A DNA stretch of 64,000 bases from Mariniphaga sp041686935 (GCA_041686935.1 JAWLCW010000020.1:1-64000); one strand, 5' to 3'; positions 16,664-25,312 are shown, counted from the stretch's first letter. The notes: generated by a model from the sequence alone, not told the origin. A program made the numbers and translations.

Positions 16664-19645
16664 ATGGCAACAGGTACAAAAGAAATAGATTTTGAAGCAC
16701 ATGTCGAAAATTATCTGGTAAACGAGGTAAAGGAATATCATACCGTGTCACCGGCGGAATATAATAAAGAGCTATGCGTAATACCCAGTGAGATAATTGC
16801 TTTTGTAAAAGATACCCAACCCGAAAAATACAAGGCACTGGAGGAACAATACGGTGCCAATGTCGAAAGTCAGATTGTCAGTAATATTGCACGCAATTTG
16901 AGCAAGAACAAAACCTTGCATGTGCTGCACCATAAAATAAAAGACCGGGGCCAGGCCTTAGGCATGGTTTATTTTCAACCGGCCAACAACAAAACACCTG
17001 AACATGAAGAGTGGTACAAAAAGAATCGCCTGGCAATTGTTCGCCAATTGCAATATTCAAACCGTAATACCAACGAAATCGATATTGTCCTTTTCATTAA
17101 CGGTATTCCGGTGGTAACCATGGAGCTTAAAAATGCCTTAACCGGTCAAAACCATCATAATGCCATCAAGCAATATATGAAAGACCGAAACCCAAAAGGG
17201 GAAGCTTTTCTGGAGTTTCAACGTTGCCTGGTACATTTTGCAGTGGGTACCGAAAAGGTATTTATGACAACACGCCTGAAAGGTGAATCGACTTTCTTCC
17301 TGCCATTTAACCAGGGCCTGGAAAACAAAAACGAGAATGGTTTCGCCACCTCATATTTATGGGATGATGTGCTACGGATGGATTCTCTGCTCGATTTAGT
17401 TCAAAACTTCATCAGCGTTCAAACCGATAAAGAAACCTATTACGATGAAAAAATAAGGTCGTTAAAAGAAAAAACCTCTACAAAATTGCTGTTTCCCCGT
17501 TTCCACCAGCGAAGGGTGGTCAACCGCATGATAAAGGCAGTTCAGACAGAGGGTGTTGGTGGTCGGTATCTGGCAGAGCATTCCGCTGGTTCAGGAAAAT
17601 CAAATAGCATTACCTGGTTGGCCTATCGATTATCGGGTTTTTACCAAAATTATACCGACACCAAAGCCCTGTTCGACTCCACCATTGTAGTAACCGACCG
17701 CAGGGTATTAAACTCACAAATCCAGGAAAACGTACGTCAGTTAGACAATACTCCCGGGGTGGTCGCATATATCGATGACCGAAAAACAAGTCAGGACCTG
17801 AAACAAGCAATTATCGATGGCAAACGCATTATTGTAACCACGTTGCAAAAATTTCCAATAATTTCCGACACCATAGCCAAATTGCCAAATAAGTACTATG
17901 CCGTGATTATTGATGAGGCGCATAGTTCGCAATCAGGCGATGCAGCCGGTCACTTGCGTAAATCATTGTCGTTAGAGGTCGCTGAAAAACTGGAAAGCGA
18001 TGAAAAATCCCTGTCCGACATCATTGAAGACGAAATCAAAAGTAAAGGGGTACAAAAAAACATTTCCTTTTTTGCCTTTACAGCCACTCCAAAATCAAAA
18101 ACCATCGAATTGTTTGGTACATTTCGTGATGGTCTTAAAGAGCCATTCGATACTTATTCCATGGAACAAGCTATCAAAGAAGATTTTATTCATGATGTAC
18201 TAAAAAACTATACCTCATTTAAACGCTACTACAAAATTGTAAAACGTAGTGAAATACCGGATAAGGAGTACGAAAAGAAAAAAACCGTCCGCCTTTTGGG
18301 TTCTTATGTCGATTTGCAAGACCATGCTATCGAAAAGAAAGCCCGGATTATAATTGAACATTTTGTTTCGCAAACTCAAAATGAAATTCAGGGAAAGGCC
18401 CGGGCAATGTTGGTTACCCGCTCCCGACTGCATGCTGTTAGGTTTAAGCGCAAGTTTGACGAAGTTATGAGGGAAATGAAACTCCCTTATGGGGCATTGG
18501 TTGCATTTTCAGGGACAATTCGTGACGAAGAAACCGGCATGGACTATACCGAAATAAACATGAATAACCTTCAAGGGAAAATAAGCATCCCGGAGGCATT
18601 AAAATTACCCAAATACCGTATTTTAGTAGTTGCCAATAAATTTCAGACAGGTTTCGATGAACCACTGTTACACACCATGTTTGTCGACAAAAAATTAGGG
18701 GGAACAAATACCGTCCAAACTCTTAGCCGGTTAAACAGAAAAACATTCGGAAAAGACTCAACCATGGTGCTCGACTTCGTGAACGACCCCGAAATGGTAC
18801 GCGATGACTTCCAAAAGTATTACGGGAAAAATTACATGGAAGAAGAACATTTTACCGACCCCAATGCACTTTACGATATTCAAAACAAAATAGATGATTA
18901 CAAATTATTGTATCAAAATGAAATCGATACATTCGCAAACATCTTTTTTCGAAAAGGTGACAACTTTGAAAAACTTCAACCCATTTTAAATGAAGTTTGC
19001 TGCAGGTACGAAGAGCAGTTAAACGAGGACCAACAATTTGGATTCAAAACAGATGCCAAATCTTTTGTAAAACTGTATCGTTTTCTAAGAGGCATAATCA
19101 CATTTACCGATGTGGAGCTGGAAAAATATTACGTATTTCTAATGGCCTTAATCAAAAAATTACCTTATTTAAAATCAAACTTACCACTCGATGTTGTAGG
19201 CGAAGTGGAGCTTCATAGTTACAAAATCCAACACAAATATACTACCGACCTCGAATTAACTTCTGCCGATAGCAGTATCGAAGGATTGAAACCGGGAGGT
19301 GGTGCCCAAAAACCTGAAGATGAATTTGACCTGCTTACTAATATTATTAAAGTTCTAAATGAGACTTTTGGACTTGACCTTACAGACGAAGACCGGGTGG
19401 ATTTTGAAAAAATGAAGAAGAATATCTATAGCAATGAAGAGCTTATGGGGTTCTTCAATCCGCATAACACTAAAGACAATATTCAGGAAAAATTTAACGA
19501 AGAAATCGATAGCGAGTTACTTAATTTCATCAATACAAAACTGGAGTTTTACAACAAACTTTCCGAAGACCGTGCAAACACCATGTTCAAGCGAATGTGG
19601 TTTAATGAACTGTACGACAAGAAAGTGAGAGGAATTGCAATTTAA
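16664..19645 (+). CDS. hsdR: Type I restriction endonuclease subunit R
   Basis: A 993-residue HsdR. The N-terminal nuclease domain has EIDIVLFINGIPVVTMELKN (about 137-156), with the Asp and Glu-x-Lys of the PD-(D/E)XK site. The translocase has HSAGSGKSNSITW (about 305-317), IIDEAHSSQSG (about 414-424), FFAFTATPKSKT and the later motif QTLSRLNRKTFGK. It drives ATP-dependent DNA translocation and cleaves unmethylated DNA at a distance when bound to HsdM and HsdS. The length and order are typical of the EcoR124 group. It is the last intact gene of the restriction cluster. Confidence 0.93.
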   Translation: MATGTKEIDFEAHVENYLVNEVKEYHTVSPAEYNKELCVIPSEIIAFVKDTQPEKYKALEEQYGANVESQIVSNIARNLSKNKTLHVLHHKIKDRGQALGMVYFQPANNKTPEHEEWYKKNRLAIVRQLQYSNRNTNEIDIVLFINGIPVVTMELKNALTGQNHHNAIKQYMKDRNPKGEAFLEFQRCLVHFAVGTEKVFMTTRLKGESTFFLPFNQGLENKNENGFATSYLWDDVLRMDSLLDLVQNFISVQTDKETYYDEKIRSLKEKTSTKLLFPRFHQRRVVNRMIKAVQTEGVGGRYLAEHSAGSGKSNSITWLAYRLSGFYQNYTDTKALFDSTIVVTDRRVLNSQIQENVRQLDNTPGVVAYIDDRKTSQDLKQAIIDGKRIIVTTLQKFPIISDTIAKLPNKYYAVIIDEAHSSQSGDAAGHLRKSLSLEVAEKLESDEKSLSDIIEDEIKSKGVQKNISFFAFTATPKSKTIELFGTFRDGLKEPFDTYSMEQAIKEDFIHDVLKNYTSFKRYYKIVKRSEIPDKEYEKKKTVRLLGSYVDLQDHAIEKKARIIIEHFVSQTQNEIQGKARAMLVTRSRLHAVRFKRKFDEVMREMKLPYGALVAFSGTIRDEETGMDYTEINMNNLQGKISIPEALKLPKYRILVVANKFQTGFDEPLLHTMFVDKKLGGTNTVQTLSRLNRKTFGKDSTMVLDFVNDPEMVRDDFQKYYGKNYMEEEHFTDPNALYDIQNKIDDYKLLYQNEIDTFANIFFRKGDNFEKLQPILNEVCCRYEEQLNEDQQFGFKTDAKSFVKLYRFLRGIITFTDVELEKYYVFLMALIKKLPYLKSNLPLDVVGEVELHSYKIQHKYTTDLELTSADSSIEGLKPGGGAQKPEDEFDLLTNIIKVLNETFGLDLTDEDRVDFEKMKKNIYSNEELMGFFNPHNTKDNIQEKFNEEIDSELLNFINTKLEFYNKLSEDRANTMFKRMWFNELYDKKVRGIAI

Positions 19646-19685
19646 ATTTATTGATTGGAGGATACAGTATAACAAAAACTAATAC

Positions 19686-19979
19686 ATGTCAACCCAAAAC
19701 TTGTACTTCAACATCTTAACTTTTGAATTCCCCACAGACAATCAAACTTTTTATTTCACAAAGGATGATAATAAATTTTACCTTTTATTAAAAAGGAATA
19801 AGGTTATCTCAATGCCCCGGCATTTCTCCTGTCACAGCTTCATCGGCACCGCTGCTCATGATTCGCAGTTCCCCGGTGCCAATTCAACTGCTCAATCGAA
19901 AAGCCTTGTGCATCCCACGGCAAACGAATCCCTTCCATTGCATTGCAGGGATACATTTGCCCTTTGCCAGCGCCATTAA
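19686..19979 (+). pseudogene. Truncated gene after hsdR
   Basis: The frame opens 40 bp after hsdR and the first 40 or so codons read like a real protein start (LYFNILTFEFPTDNQTFYFTKDD). From about 19813 the composition changes abruptly to Ser/His/Cys-rich, low-quality coding sequence that runs into a repeat also found near 22118. I read this as the 5' stump of a gene once downstream of hsdR, cut off when the repeat-flanked DNA arrived. The family of the lost protein is unknown. Confidence 0.45.
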
Positions 19980-20093
19980 AATTCTCATTTAAAGTTCCTG
20001 TACCTCCGGTAACTTCATTCCACGCATTTCCCCGAACCCATTCGGAACATTTCTTCCATTCAGTAACCTCTGGCACCGCGCACAAGAATAATT
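19970..20093. repeat. 124-bp dyad-symmetric repeat, copy A
   Basis: This copy matches 22118-22241 over 124 bp with only scattered differences, in the same orientation; weaker similarity continues about 20 bp further left. Within it the arms GTACCTCCGGTAACTTCATTC and CATTCAGTAACCTCTGGCAC are imperfect inverted repeats around a central hairpin (CCGAA/TTCGG), so a single strand would fold into one long bulged stem. A frame of 81 codons crosses it on the minus strand here, but copy B has a stop in that frame, so coding is unlikely. Confidence 0.75.
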
Positions 20094-20136
20094 GCGAATG
20101 TTAAACGATTAATGACATAGTTGTAATGAATTTGGA

Positions 20137-20439
20137 CTATTGATTGTCGATTAGTTGATATTCCCAACTACCTTTCCCATTTATACCTTCTTCAATTATG
20201 CCAAAAATTTTTAATCTGGAATATTCTTCATTATTCCTAATTTTGTCGTTTAAAAATACAATGCTTTGCAAATTCAGTCCCCTAAGGATTATATTGTTGT
20301 GTGCTTTAACTTCAAAAATCGGAACATCCATTCTATTTTTTGATTTTATTATTGAAGTTGAAATATGAGATTCTGATTTTTCCCGGTCTTTTCTCATCCG
20401 ACCCATTTTTAGATGATGATAGCTATAGATTCCCAGCAT
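20137..20439 (-). CDS. Small hypothetical protein in the repeat-flanked cassette
   Basis: A 100-residue protein, not recognised. The N-terminal third is basic (HHLKMGRMRKDREK). The rest alternates strands and short helices (RMDVPIFEVKAHNNIILRGLNLQSIVFL). It lies between the two copies of the 124-bp repeat, on the same strand as the larger gene at 20624-21970. The start could also be a later Met. It is flanked by non-coding DNA on both sides, as cassette genes are, and no promoter is evident. Confidence 0.45.
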   Translation of the reverse strand: MLGIYSYHHLKMGRMRKDREKSESHISTSIIKSKNRMDVPIFEVKAHNNIILRGLNLQSIVFLNDKIRNNEEYSRLKIFGIIEEGINGKGSWEYQLIDNQ

Positions 20440-20623
20440 TCATGTTAAATCCAGAATTACCTCCCCTATACAGCACCTAATTCGATTTACGATTCAGTAA
20501 AATCGCTGTCTCCTTGCCGATGCTTGCACATTGCTTGTACAGATTCGCTGCCTTACTGCTTTTTTTTTTAGGAACGCAAGGAATAATTTGAACCGAAAAT
20601 ATTTTGTTAAAATAAAGCTGGCT

Positions 20624-21970
20624 CTAAAGTAGTGTTTGAAGTCTAGATAATGCTTTTCGTTTGTGATCAAAACTTTGCATTATCTCTCCAGTTGTGGGGT
20701 TTAAAGTAGCTCCCAAAAGAAACCCAGTTACAGGATTAGAAATTGTCAATCCTGTTGCGATTGAAAATGCTACGTCATATACATAGGAAGGCCATTTGTG
20801 ATCATTCCAATTTTTAAAACTTATTTTTCTATGCTTCTCATATTCCAGAAGGTTCTCATTTAAAAAGCTTTTTATAATATCCGTAACAGCTTTCTTGCTG
20901 GTTCCATCTCCAACTTCATTCTCGAGATATTCTCTACAACTCATAACAGTATTTTTCACTTCGATAAAAACTGCTTCATTTTTTCTCATATTAACCAGGT
21001 CTGCAATGCTTATTTTCTTTTTGTTGTTTCCAAAAGGAAGAATATTCATAGATACCAAATCGCTTGTTTGAATGCTTTTATTTTCTCTTTCGAAATATAA
21101 CATAGAGGCATATTCAAACATGGGTCGATTAGGGAATACTGGGTCAAGTCTTAATATATTTGCATTTAGCCAAGCTCCAATCACTTCATTTTCTGAAAAA
21201 TAATTAAACTGGTAATTTGCTAATTCAATCTTTGGTGGAATTGTCCAATCAGTATTTAGATCAAAACCTTTACTTTCCTTCCTGTGCTTCTTTGATTCGT
21301 CGGGTTTAAACTTAAGCTTTTCTTTGAATAATCTTAGTTCTGGTGAATTTCCACCATATGGGAAGGATCGTGTAACATAATAAGGCAAAAAAATTAAAAT
21401 ATTGTTTTCGATTAATCCTTTAAGTTCAATTAAAATCGGTATCCAGCTTTTTGTATCTCTAATACATCGCCTTACTGCGCTATCTATGTTGACCTCATCA
21501 CCCCAATTGTCCGGATCTACATTATCCGCTATAAAATCAAAACACTTATAAAAATTATCACATACATATACAGAATCCGCTAAAAGTAAATGCTTCTTTA
21601 ATGGATTCATCATCTCCGAAACCGAATCAGGCGTAATCTTTCCATTAAACTCAGGCTGATAAGTCAATCCTAATAAAGGGGTATTTTGATACTTAGTTTG
21701 GATTGCCTTTTCCCACTCATCTGCCATCCGAGGCTCAAAAAATAATCTTATTTTTCTCTCATTCCTAAATAAAAAGGTGAGATATTGTCTATTAAATTGT
21801 TCTTTCATCACCCTATGATAATATTTTGCAAATTTGATCCACATAGAATCTGAGACTGTATCAAAGAATTTTATTGCCCCTGGTACTAGTGCTAAATCAA
21901 AAAACGATTCGACAATACTTATTGGTGTAGGAATTGGTATTTTCATAATTTCCAATTTATGAAACATCAA
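20624..21970 (-). CDS. Unrecognised 448-residue cassette protein
   Basis: A 448-residue protein that I cannot place. It is mostly alpha-helical and rich in Trp, Phe and Tyr. A central charged segment (FKPDESKKHRKESKGFD, near residue 225) separates two halves. The C-terminal 60 residues include a hydrophobic Gly/Ala/Pro-rich stretch (VAFSIATGLTISNPVTGFLLGATLNP) that might insert in a membrane or form a hinge. A second ATG eight codons in (MKIPIPTPIS) is an alternative start. The gene is AT-rich and enclosed by the 124-bp repeats. A short hydrophobic patch in an accessory gene is compatible with a defence or abortive-infection protein, but this is a guess. Confidence 0.6.
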   Translation of the reverse strand: MMFHKLEIMKIPIPTPISIVESFFDLALVPGAIKFFDTVSDSMWIKFAKYYHRVMKEQFNRQYLTFLFRNERKIRLFFEPRMADEWEKAIQTKYQNTPLLGLTYQPEFNGKITPDSVSEMMNPLKKHLLLADSVYVCDNFYKCFDFIADNVDPDNWGDEVNIDSAVRRCIRDTKSWIPILIELKGLIENNILIFLPYYVTRSFPYGGNSPELRLFKEKLKFKPDESKKHRKESKGFDLNTDWTIPPKIELANYQFNYFSENEVIGAWLNANILRLDPVFPNRPMFEYASMLYFERENKSIQTSDLVSMNILPFGNNKKKISIADLVNMRKNEAVFIEVKNTVMSCREYLENEVGDGTSKKAVTDIIKSFLNENLLEYEKHRKISFKNWNDHKWPSYVYDVAFSIATGLTISNPVTGFLLGATLNPTTGEIMQSFDHKRKALSRLQTLL

Positions 21971-22117
21971 TTTACTAATTATTATGCGAGTTGCAAAATT
22001 TTAACGTAGAAGTTAATTATCGAAGGGTATGCCCCCACGCAATAATAAATCAATCATTCCGCTAAACCACCTAACCAGAGTTTCCCGGTGATTTCTTCCT
22101 TACATCCGCCTTTGCTT

Positions 22118-22241
22118 GCGCCATAAAGATTTTCGATTAAAGTTCATGTGCCTCCGGTAACTTCATTCCAGGCATTTTTCCGAACCCGTTCGGAACATTC
22201 CTTCCATTCAGTAACCTCTGGCACCGCGCACAAGAATAATT
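22118..22241. repeat. 124-bp dyad-symmetric repeat, copy B
   Basis: Second copy of the element at 19970-20093, same orientation, 2148 bp away. Its centre is the perfect hairpin TTCCGAAC-cc-GTTCGGAA. The outer arms read GTGCCTCCGGTAACTTCAT and, as the reverse complement of the other arm, GTGCCAGAGGTTACTGAAT, an imperfect palindrome with bulged positions. The two copies enclose the genes at 20137-20439 and 20624-21970. Confidence 0.75.
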
Positions 22242-22477
22242 ACCTTACTTCACTATGCTCACCCTGCCTTCGGGCAGACCTCGCTCCGTTTCGTTCGGCA
22301 ATTAATCTTGTTTTTGCCCTCTGACGAAACTTATTGAAAATGTATAATGACCTTTTGGAAAAAGGAGAAACTAATTTTTACATCACATTATTATTGATTC
22401 TTCTTTTCCTGTCTGATTAATTTAAAAATCATGGCTTTCCGTCCGACCATTGTTATTCCGGTGGCAAAGGTAAATCC
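22242..22477. other. Non-coding stretch after repeat B
   Basis: Together with its flanks, the region 21971-22620 carries no convincing gene. This part contains CTGCC-ttcg-GGCAG, a small hairpin, and AT-rich DNA. Two overlapping frames on opposite strands near 22430-22780 are open only by chance, as both run through the inverted repeat at 22478-22582. Confidence 0.4.
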
Positions 22478-22582
22478 GTGTTTTGAGGGTGTGCAAGTTC
22501 AGGCCTCCGGTTTTGCAGAAAATCTCCACCCCCTCCAGCTGGCGGGTAGTATTTTCTTCAAAAAACCTGCACACCCAAACAC
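22478..22582. repeat. Long imperfect inverted repeat
   Basis: The left arm GTGTTT-tga-GGGTGTGCA (22478-22495) pairs with TGCACACCC-AAACAC (22568-22582). Inside, GGTTTT, GAAAAT and CCACC-like blocks are mirrored around a CCAGCTGG centre. The whole 105-bp stretch can form one bulged stem. It lies 38 bp before the small gene at 22621 and could be a structured leader, a recombination site or a mobile palindromic repeat. Confidence 0.55.
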
Positions 22583-22620
22583 TCCCTTTTTGAGCCACCA
22601 AAACAACAACGACCGACCCG

Positions 22621-22998
22621 ATGGAAAGACGCATAACTTTAAATGATAATGATATGAAAAAGGAGAATGGAAATAACAATTTTGAAAATGTGAGTAATGA
22701 AAAACAAAACTCACTCGCCTCCGGAATCCGCATAGGTTTGAATGAAAATCTACCGGTTGTCAAACAAAAATTTGTAAAAATCAAAGAGGTTGAATATTCA
22801 ACGGATTTCGACTTTTTTGTTCAGAATCAGGTACACGTAATTGAGAGTATCAATAATATCTGTTCAATTTGCAGTTCGGTTGAAAATCGGGTATTCTGGC
22901 AAGGTCCAAGACTTGATGAAGACGCGGTATATAACCTGATCGAAGCTATTCATAAGGATATTATCTCCTTTCGGTATGGCGGAGAATTGATTTATTAA
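22621..22998 (+). CDS. Hypothetical protein
   Basis: A 125-residue protein, not recognised. The first 35 residues are Asn-rich and probably disordered. The rest reads as a small alpha/beta domain (FFVQNQVHVIESINNICSICSSVENRVFW, then DEDAVYNLIEAIHKDII). An in-frame ATG at 22654 is an alternative start. It is followed closely by a 57-codon frame and a small membrane protein on the same strand, which may form a three-gene unit at the edge of the conjugative element. Confidence 0.55.
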   Translation: MERRITLNDNDMKKENGNNNFENVSNEKQNSLASGIRIGLNENLPVVKQKFVKIKEVEYSTDFDFFVQNQVHVIESINNICSICSSVENRVFWQGPRLDEDAVYNLIEAIHKDIISFRYGGELIY

Positions 22999-23009
22999 AA
23001 AGCAGATCG

Positions 23010-23183
23010 ATGAAATTAGCAGATTTGAATAATGACTGGAAAATAGATAGATATAGTTTATCACCTTATTCTTTGGTGTGGTTTTTGAGTATTCATTCGG
23101 ATTCCTCATTGGAAGAAATGTTTCAATTTATTGCAGACAAGATGATTTTTTCGGAAAGATTAAAGTATCTTATAGAAAGTTGA
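23010..23183 (+). CDS. Small hypothetical protein, 57 residues
   Basis: A short open frame from the ATG at 23010 to the TGA at 23181-23183. The product (MKLADLNNDWKIDRYSL..., ending FSERLKYLIES) has a hydrophobic middle (YSLVWFLSIHSD) and a helical C-terminus. It begins 11 bp after the stop of the preceding gene and ends 31 bp before the small membrane protein, all on the same strand. The regular codon pattern and packing support a real gene, but no family is known to me. Confidence 0.45.
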   Translation: MKLADLNNDWKIDRYSLSPYSLVWFLSIHSDSSLEEMFQFIADKMIFSERLKYLIES

Positions 23184-23214
23184 GAAAAAGAATTAATCTT
23201 TTAATCTACCCAAT

Positions 23215-23436
23215 ATGAAAAGAATATTGAACAGTCCGGTTAGGTGGATTCTTGGACTCGCCGTTATTGCCTTTGCTTCATACCTCACAGGATTAAGCTT
23301 TTGGTGGTGTTTGCTGGCATATCTGGGTATTATTTTTCTTATTGAATTTGCAAAAAATATGATTATGGTAATCCTTGGAATTATCCTGGTTATAGGTTTA
23401 TCCCTGGCATTGTTTTTTGGATTATTAACGCTTTAG
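23215..23436 (+). CDS. Small two-helix membrane protein
   Basis: A 73-residue, very hydrophobic protein with two long membrane segments: WILGLAVIAFASYLTGLSFWWCLLAYLGIIFLIEF, probably a helix pair, and MIMVILGIILVIGLSLALFFGL. A positively charged N-terminus (MKRILNSPVRW) suggests it faces the cytoplasm. No catalytic residues are seen. Small membrane proteins at the edges of Bacteroidota conjugative elements are common and of unknown role. Confidence 0.6.
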   Translation: MKRILNSPVRWILGLAVIAFASYLTGLSFWWCLLAYLGIIFLIEFAKNMIMVILGIILVIGLSLALFFGLLTL

Positions 23437-23503
23437 AATTTTATGAAGGAGCTAACAGAATAAAAATATCGGGATTGTTTATATCAGGGGAAAAAACGCC
23501 CTT

Positions 23504-23539
23504 CTTCTTTTTCCATGAGCCTGAGCGAAGAAAAAGAAG
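23504..23539. repeat. Inverted repeat in an intergenic gap
   Basis: A perfect 10-bp inverted pair, CTTCTTTTTC at 23504-23513 and GAAAAAGAAG at 23530-23539, separated by 16 bp. It lies between the small membrane protein and the acetyltransferase gene and may act as a weak terminator or an intergenic repeat. Confidence 0.4.
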
Positions 23540-23622
23540 CAAAAAGCCAGATTTTAACATTGGATAAAACCTTAAAAAGTTGTGCATTCATATTATTTTT
23601 GACTTAATATAAAGCAGGAGTT

Positions 23623-24336
23623 ATGGATTTAAAAGTATTACCCAATCCAACACTACAACATTTCGAAGAAATTAAAAAATGGCTACAAGAGGAAGATTAT
23701 TCATCAAAAGAAGGCTTTTTCTGTCAAATAGATACCATTGAAAATTCATATCGAAAAAATAGACTCATAGTTATTACCAAAGATAATGCAGCAATTGGGT
23801 TCCTTACTTATTACTATTACGACCATATTGTTAATATAGAAATTACCGAGGTCAAACCTAATGAGAGGAAGAAGGGAATTGGTAAACAGTTACTACAACA
23901 AAGTTTCGATTGGTTTATTAAGAATGGAGCGTTGGTTGCTCAACTGTTTTGTGCTCCAGCGAATTCCGAGAAAATATGGAAAAGAATGGGATTCAATAAT
24001 TTTCCCGATGAAATAATTAAGGAATCAAGAATTTATTTGTATCAGACATTGGTGAAAATATCAGACTTTTATACTCATGAGAATGAAACTGAGCTAATAG
24101 AATTATGGGATTTTGAAGATTATCAAAATGAGTTTCCTCCGAAATGGAGATGGGCAGTAAAACGTAAAAAGAAGTCGGATAAATTGATTAGACCAATAAT
24201 CCATCCATGCTCAGATGAATGGTCCGTTGCTCATAAGATTGGCTCAGAAATAAAAGAAAAAAGAATAATGAAATATTTTGACATGAAAAAACATGATGGC
24301 GGATATTTTTTAATTGTTACCGAACTTGAAAGATAA
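23623..24336 (+). CDS. GNAT-family N-acetyltransferase
   Basis: A 237-residue protein. The first 140 residues are a GNAT domain: the acetyl-CoA loop is in VKPNERKKGIGKQLLQQSFDWFI (about 84-106), where the R/Q-x-x-G-x-G/A signature reads RKKGIG. The strand VNIEITEV lies before it. The last 90 residues are an extra domain rich in Trp and Lys that I do not recognise, perhaps for substrate binding. It probably acetylates an amine substrate, which cannot be named. It converges on the tra operon across a terminator, so it is either cargo or the edge of the element. Confidence 0.75.
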   Translation: MDLKVLPNPTLQHFEEIKKWLQEEDYSSKEGFFCQIDTIENSYRKNRLIVITKDNAAIGFLTYYYYDHIVNIEITEVKPNERKKGIGKQLLQQSFDWFIKNGALVAQLFCAPANSEKIWKRMGFNNFPDEIIKESRIYLYQTLVKISDFYTHENETELIELWDFEDYQNEFPPKWRWAVKRKKKSDKLIRPIIHPCSDEWSVAHKIGSEIKEKRIMKYFDMKKHDGGYFLIVTELER

Positions 24337-24352
24337 AATTTACAATATCGTA

Positions 24353-24387
24353 TTAAAAAAATAGAAAAGGCAACTTGCCAGTTGCCC
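24353..24387 (-). terminator. Terminator at the end of the tra operon
   Basis: Read on the minus strand, the hairpin GGCAACT-ggca-AGTTGCC is followed by TTTTCTATTTTTTT, a good intrinsic terminator 38 bp after the traN stop. It implies that the transfer operon ends at traN. Confidence 0.7.
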
Positions 24388-24424
24388 TTTATGCTTTCCT
24401 TCAAATACAAGACAAAAACATGAA

Positions 24425-25312
24425 TCATTCCAATTTCCCAACTGTACGTGCCTTTGCCAATTCTCCGTTTTTAATAACAAACCGCTGGTGCCTGCCACCG
24501 TCCTTTTCGAAAAGTTCAACAACCAGTTGTTTTTTATCCGGGATAGTGAATTTTTTAAACGCAAAAACGGTGCTTTCAGATTCTTTTCCTTTAACCGAAG
24601 TCAGGTAATTGTGGGCACGAACAGGTTCTATGATGGTTTCCTGGATAGCTGTCCGTTTGACCACTTTTTTATCGACAATTTTGAAAACAAGGAAATCAAT
24701 ATCAAATGGAATGTCAGATGTGTTTTTGATTTCAGTGTGCAAAAACAAAAGTCCGTTTTGGATAAAAATCCCCCGGAGCAGGAACTCCATCCCAAACTGT
24801 TTACTATGTACATGCCTTATCCTCTTTCGGTTAGAGTTGTAAATTTTTTCCATGGCCATCTGAACAGCCTGGGGTGATTCATCACCTAACTCAGAAAGAT
24901 AAACCTCCATGGAATTTTCCGGCTGATTGCCCAACTTATCATCGTGAAGAAAATCCTTCATTTCAATACTTAACTTTTCAGGATTCACTGAATAGTTCAT
25001 GATGAACGAGTAGAAACTGCCTTCATCGGTAATAACAGTAAAGTTGGTTTCCTCGGTAAAATCTCTTACGGCGGCTTTTACCCGAACCACATTCTCGGCT
25101 TCTTCTGCTTTCCCGGCGATGATATTGGATGAACCCAAATCGATATAGGAAATTCCGGATGGGAAAATCAGGTGCACTGTTTTGTCGAATGTTACTTCCA
25201 AACAATAGGAAGGGATAACGTTATTTTTAGGGATAACTTTTGTATAATCGTTTTGTGCAAATAAAGATAAGGTTGATAATAATATTAACAAGTTGAAAAT
25301 TATCGTTTTCAT
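24425..25312 (-). CDS. traN: Conjugative transposon protein TraN
   Basis: A 295-residue protein of the Bacteroides TraN type (DUF4138). A signal peptide (IIFNLLILLSTLSLFAQ) leads to a beta-rich periplasmic domain with CLEVTFDKTVHLIFPSGISYIDLGS, the family hallmark. TraN is thought to be the VirB9-like outer part of the secretion channel with TraM and TraK, reaching the outer membrane. The length is typical. It is the last gene of the leftward tra operon: a terminator follows, and traO-traQ are not found next to it. Start chosen at the ATG directly before the signal peptide. Confidence 0.88.
   Translation of the reverse strand: MKTIIFNLLILLSTLSLFAQNDYTKVIPKNNVIPSYCLEVTFDKTVHLIFPSGISYIDLGSSNIIAGKAEEAENVVRVKAAVRDFTEETNFTVITDEGSFYSFIMNYSVNPEKLSIEMKDFLHDDKLGNQPENSMEVYLSELGDESPQAVQMAMEKIYNSNRKRIRHVHSKQFGMEFLLRGIFIQNGLLFLHTEIKNTSDIPFDIDFLVFKIVDKKVVKRTAIQETIIEPVRAHNYLTSVKGKESESTVFAFKKFTIPDKKQLVVELFEKDGGRHQRFVIKNGELAKARTVGKLE

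Noticed and set aside
19840..20085. An 81-codon minus-strand frame over repeat A
   Set aside because: The second copy of the repeat has a stop in the same frame, so conservation is at the DNA or RNA level, not protein.
19970..22241. True integron attC sites
   Set aside because: The dyad form is similar, but I could not find both RYYYAAC and GTTRRRY boxes at the ends and there is no integron integrase in the window.
22422..22784. Overlapping frames on both strands near 22430-22780
   Set aside because: They run across the imperfect palindrome, which keeps both strands open by symmetry; neither has a plausible protein.
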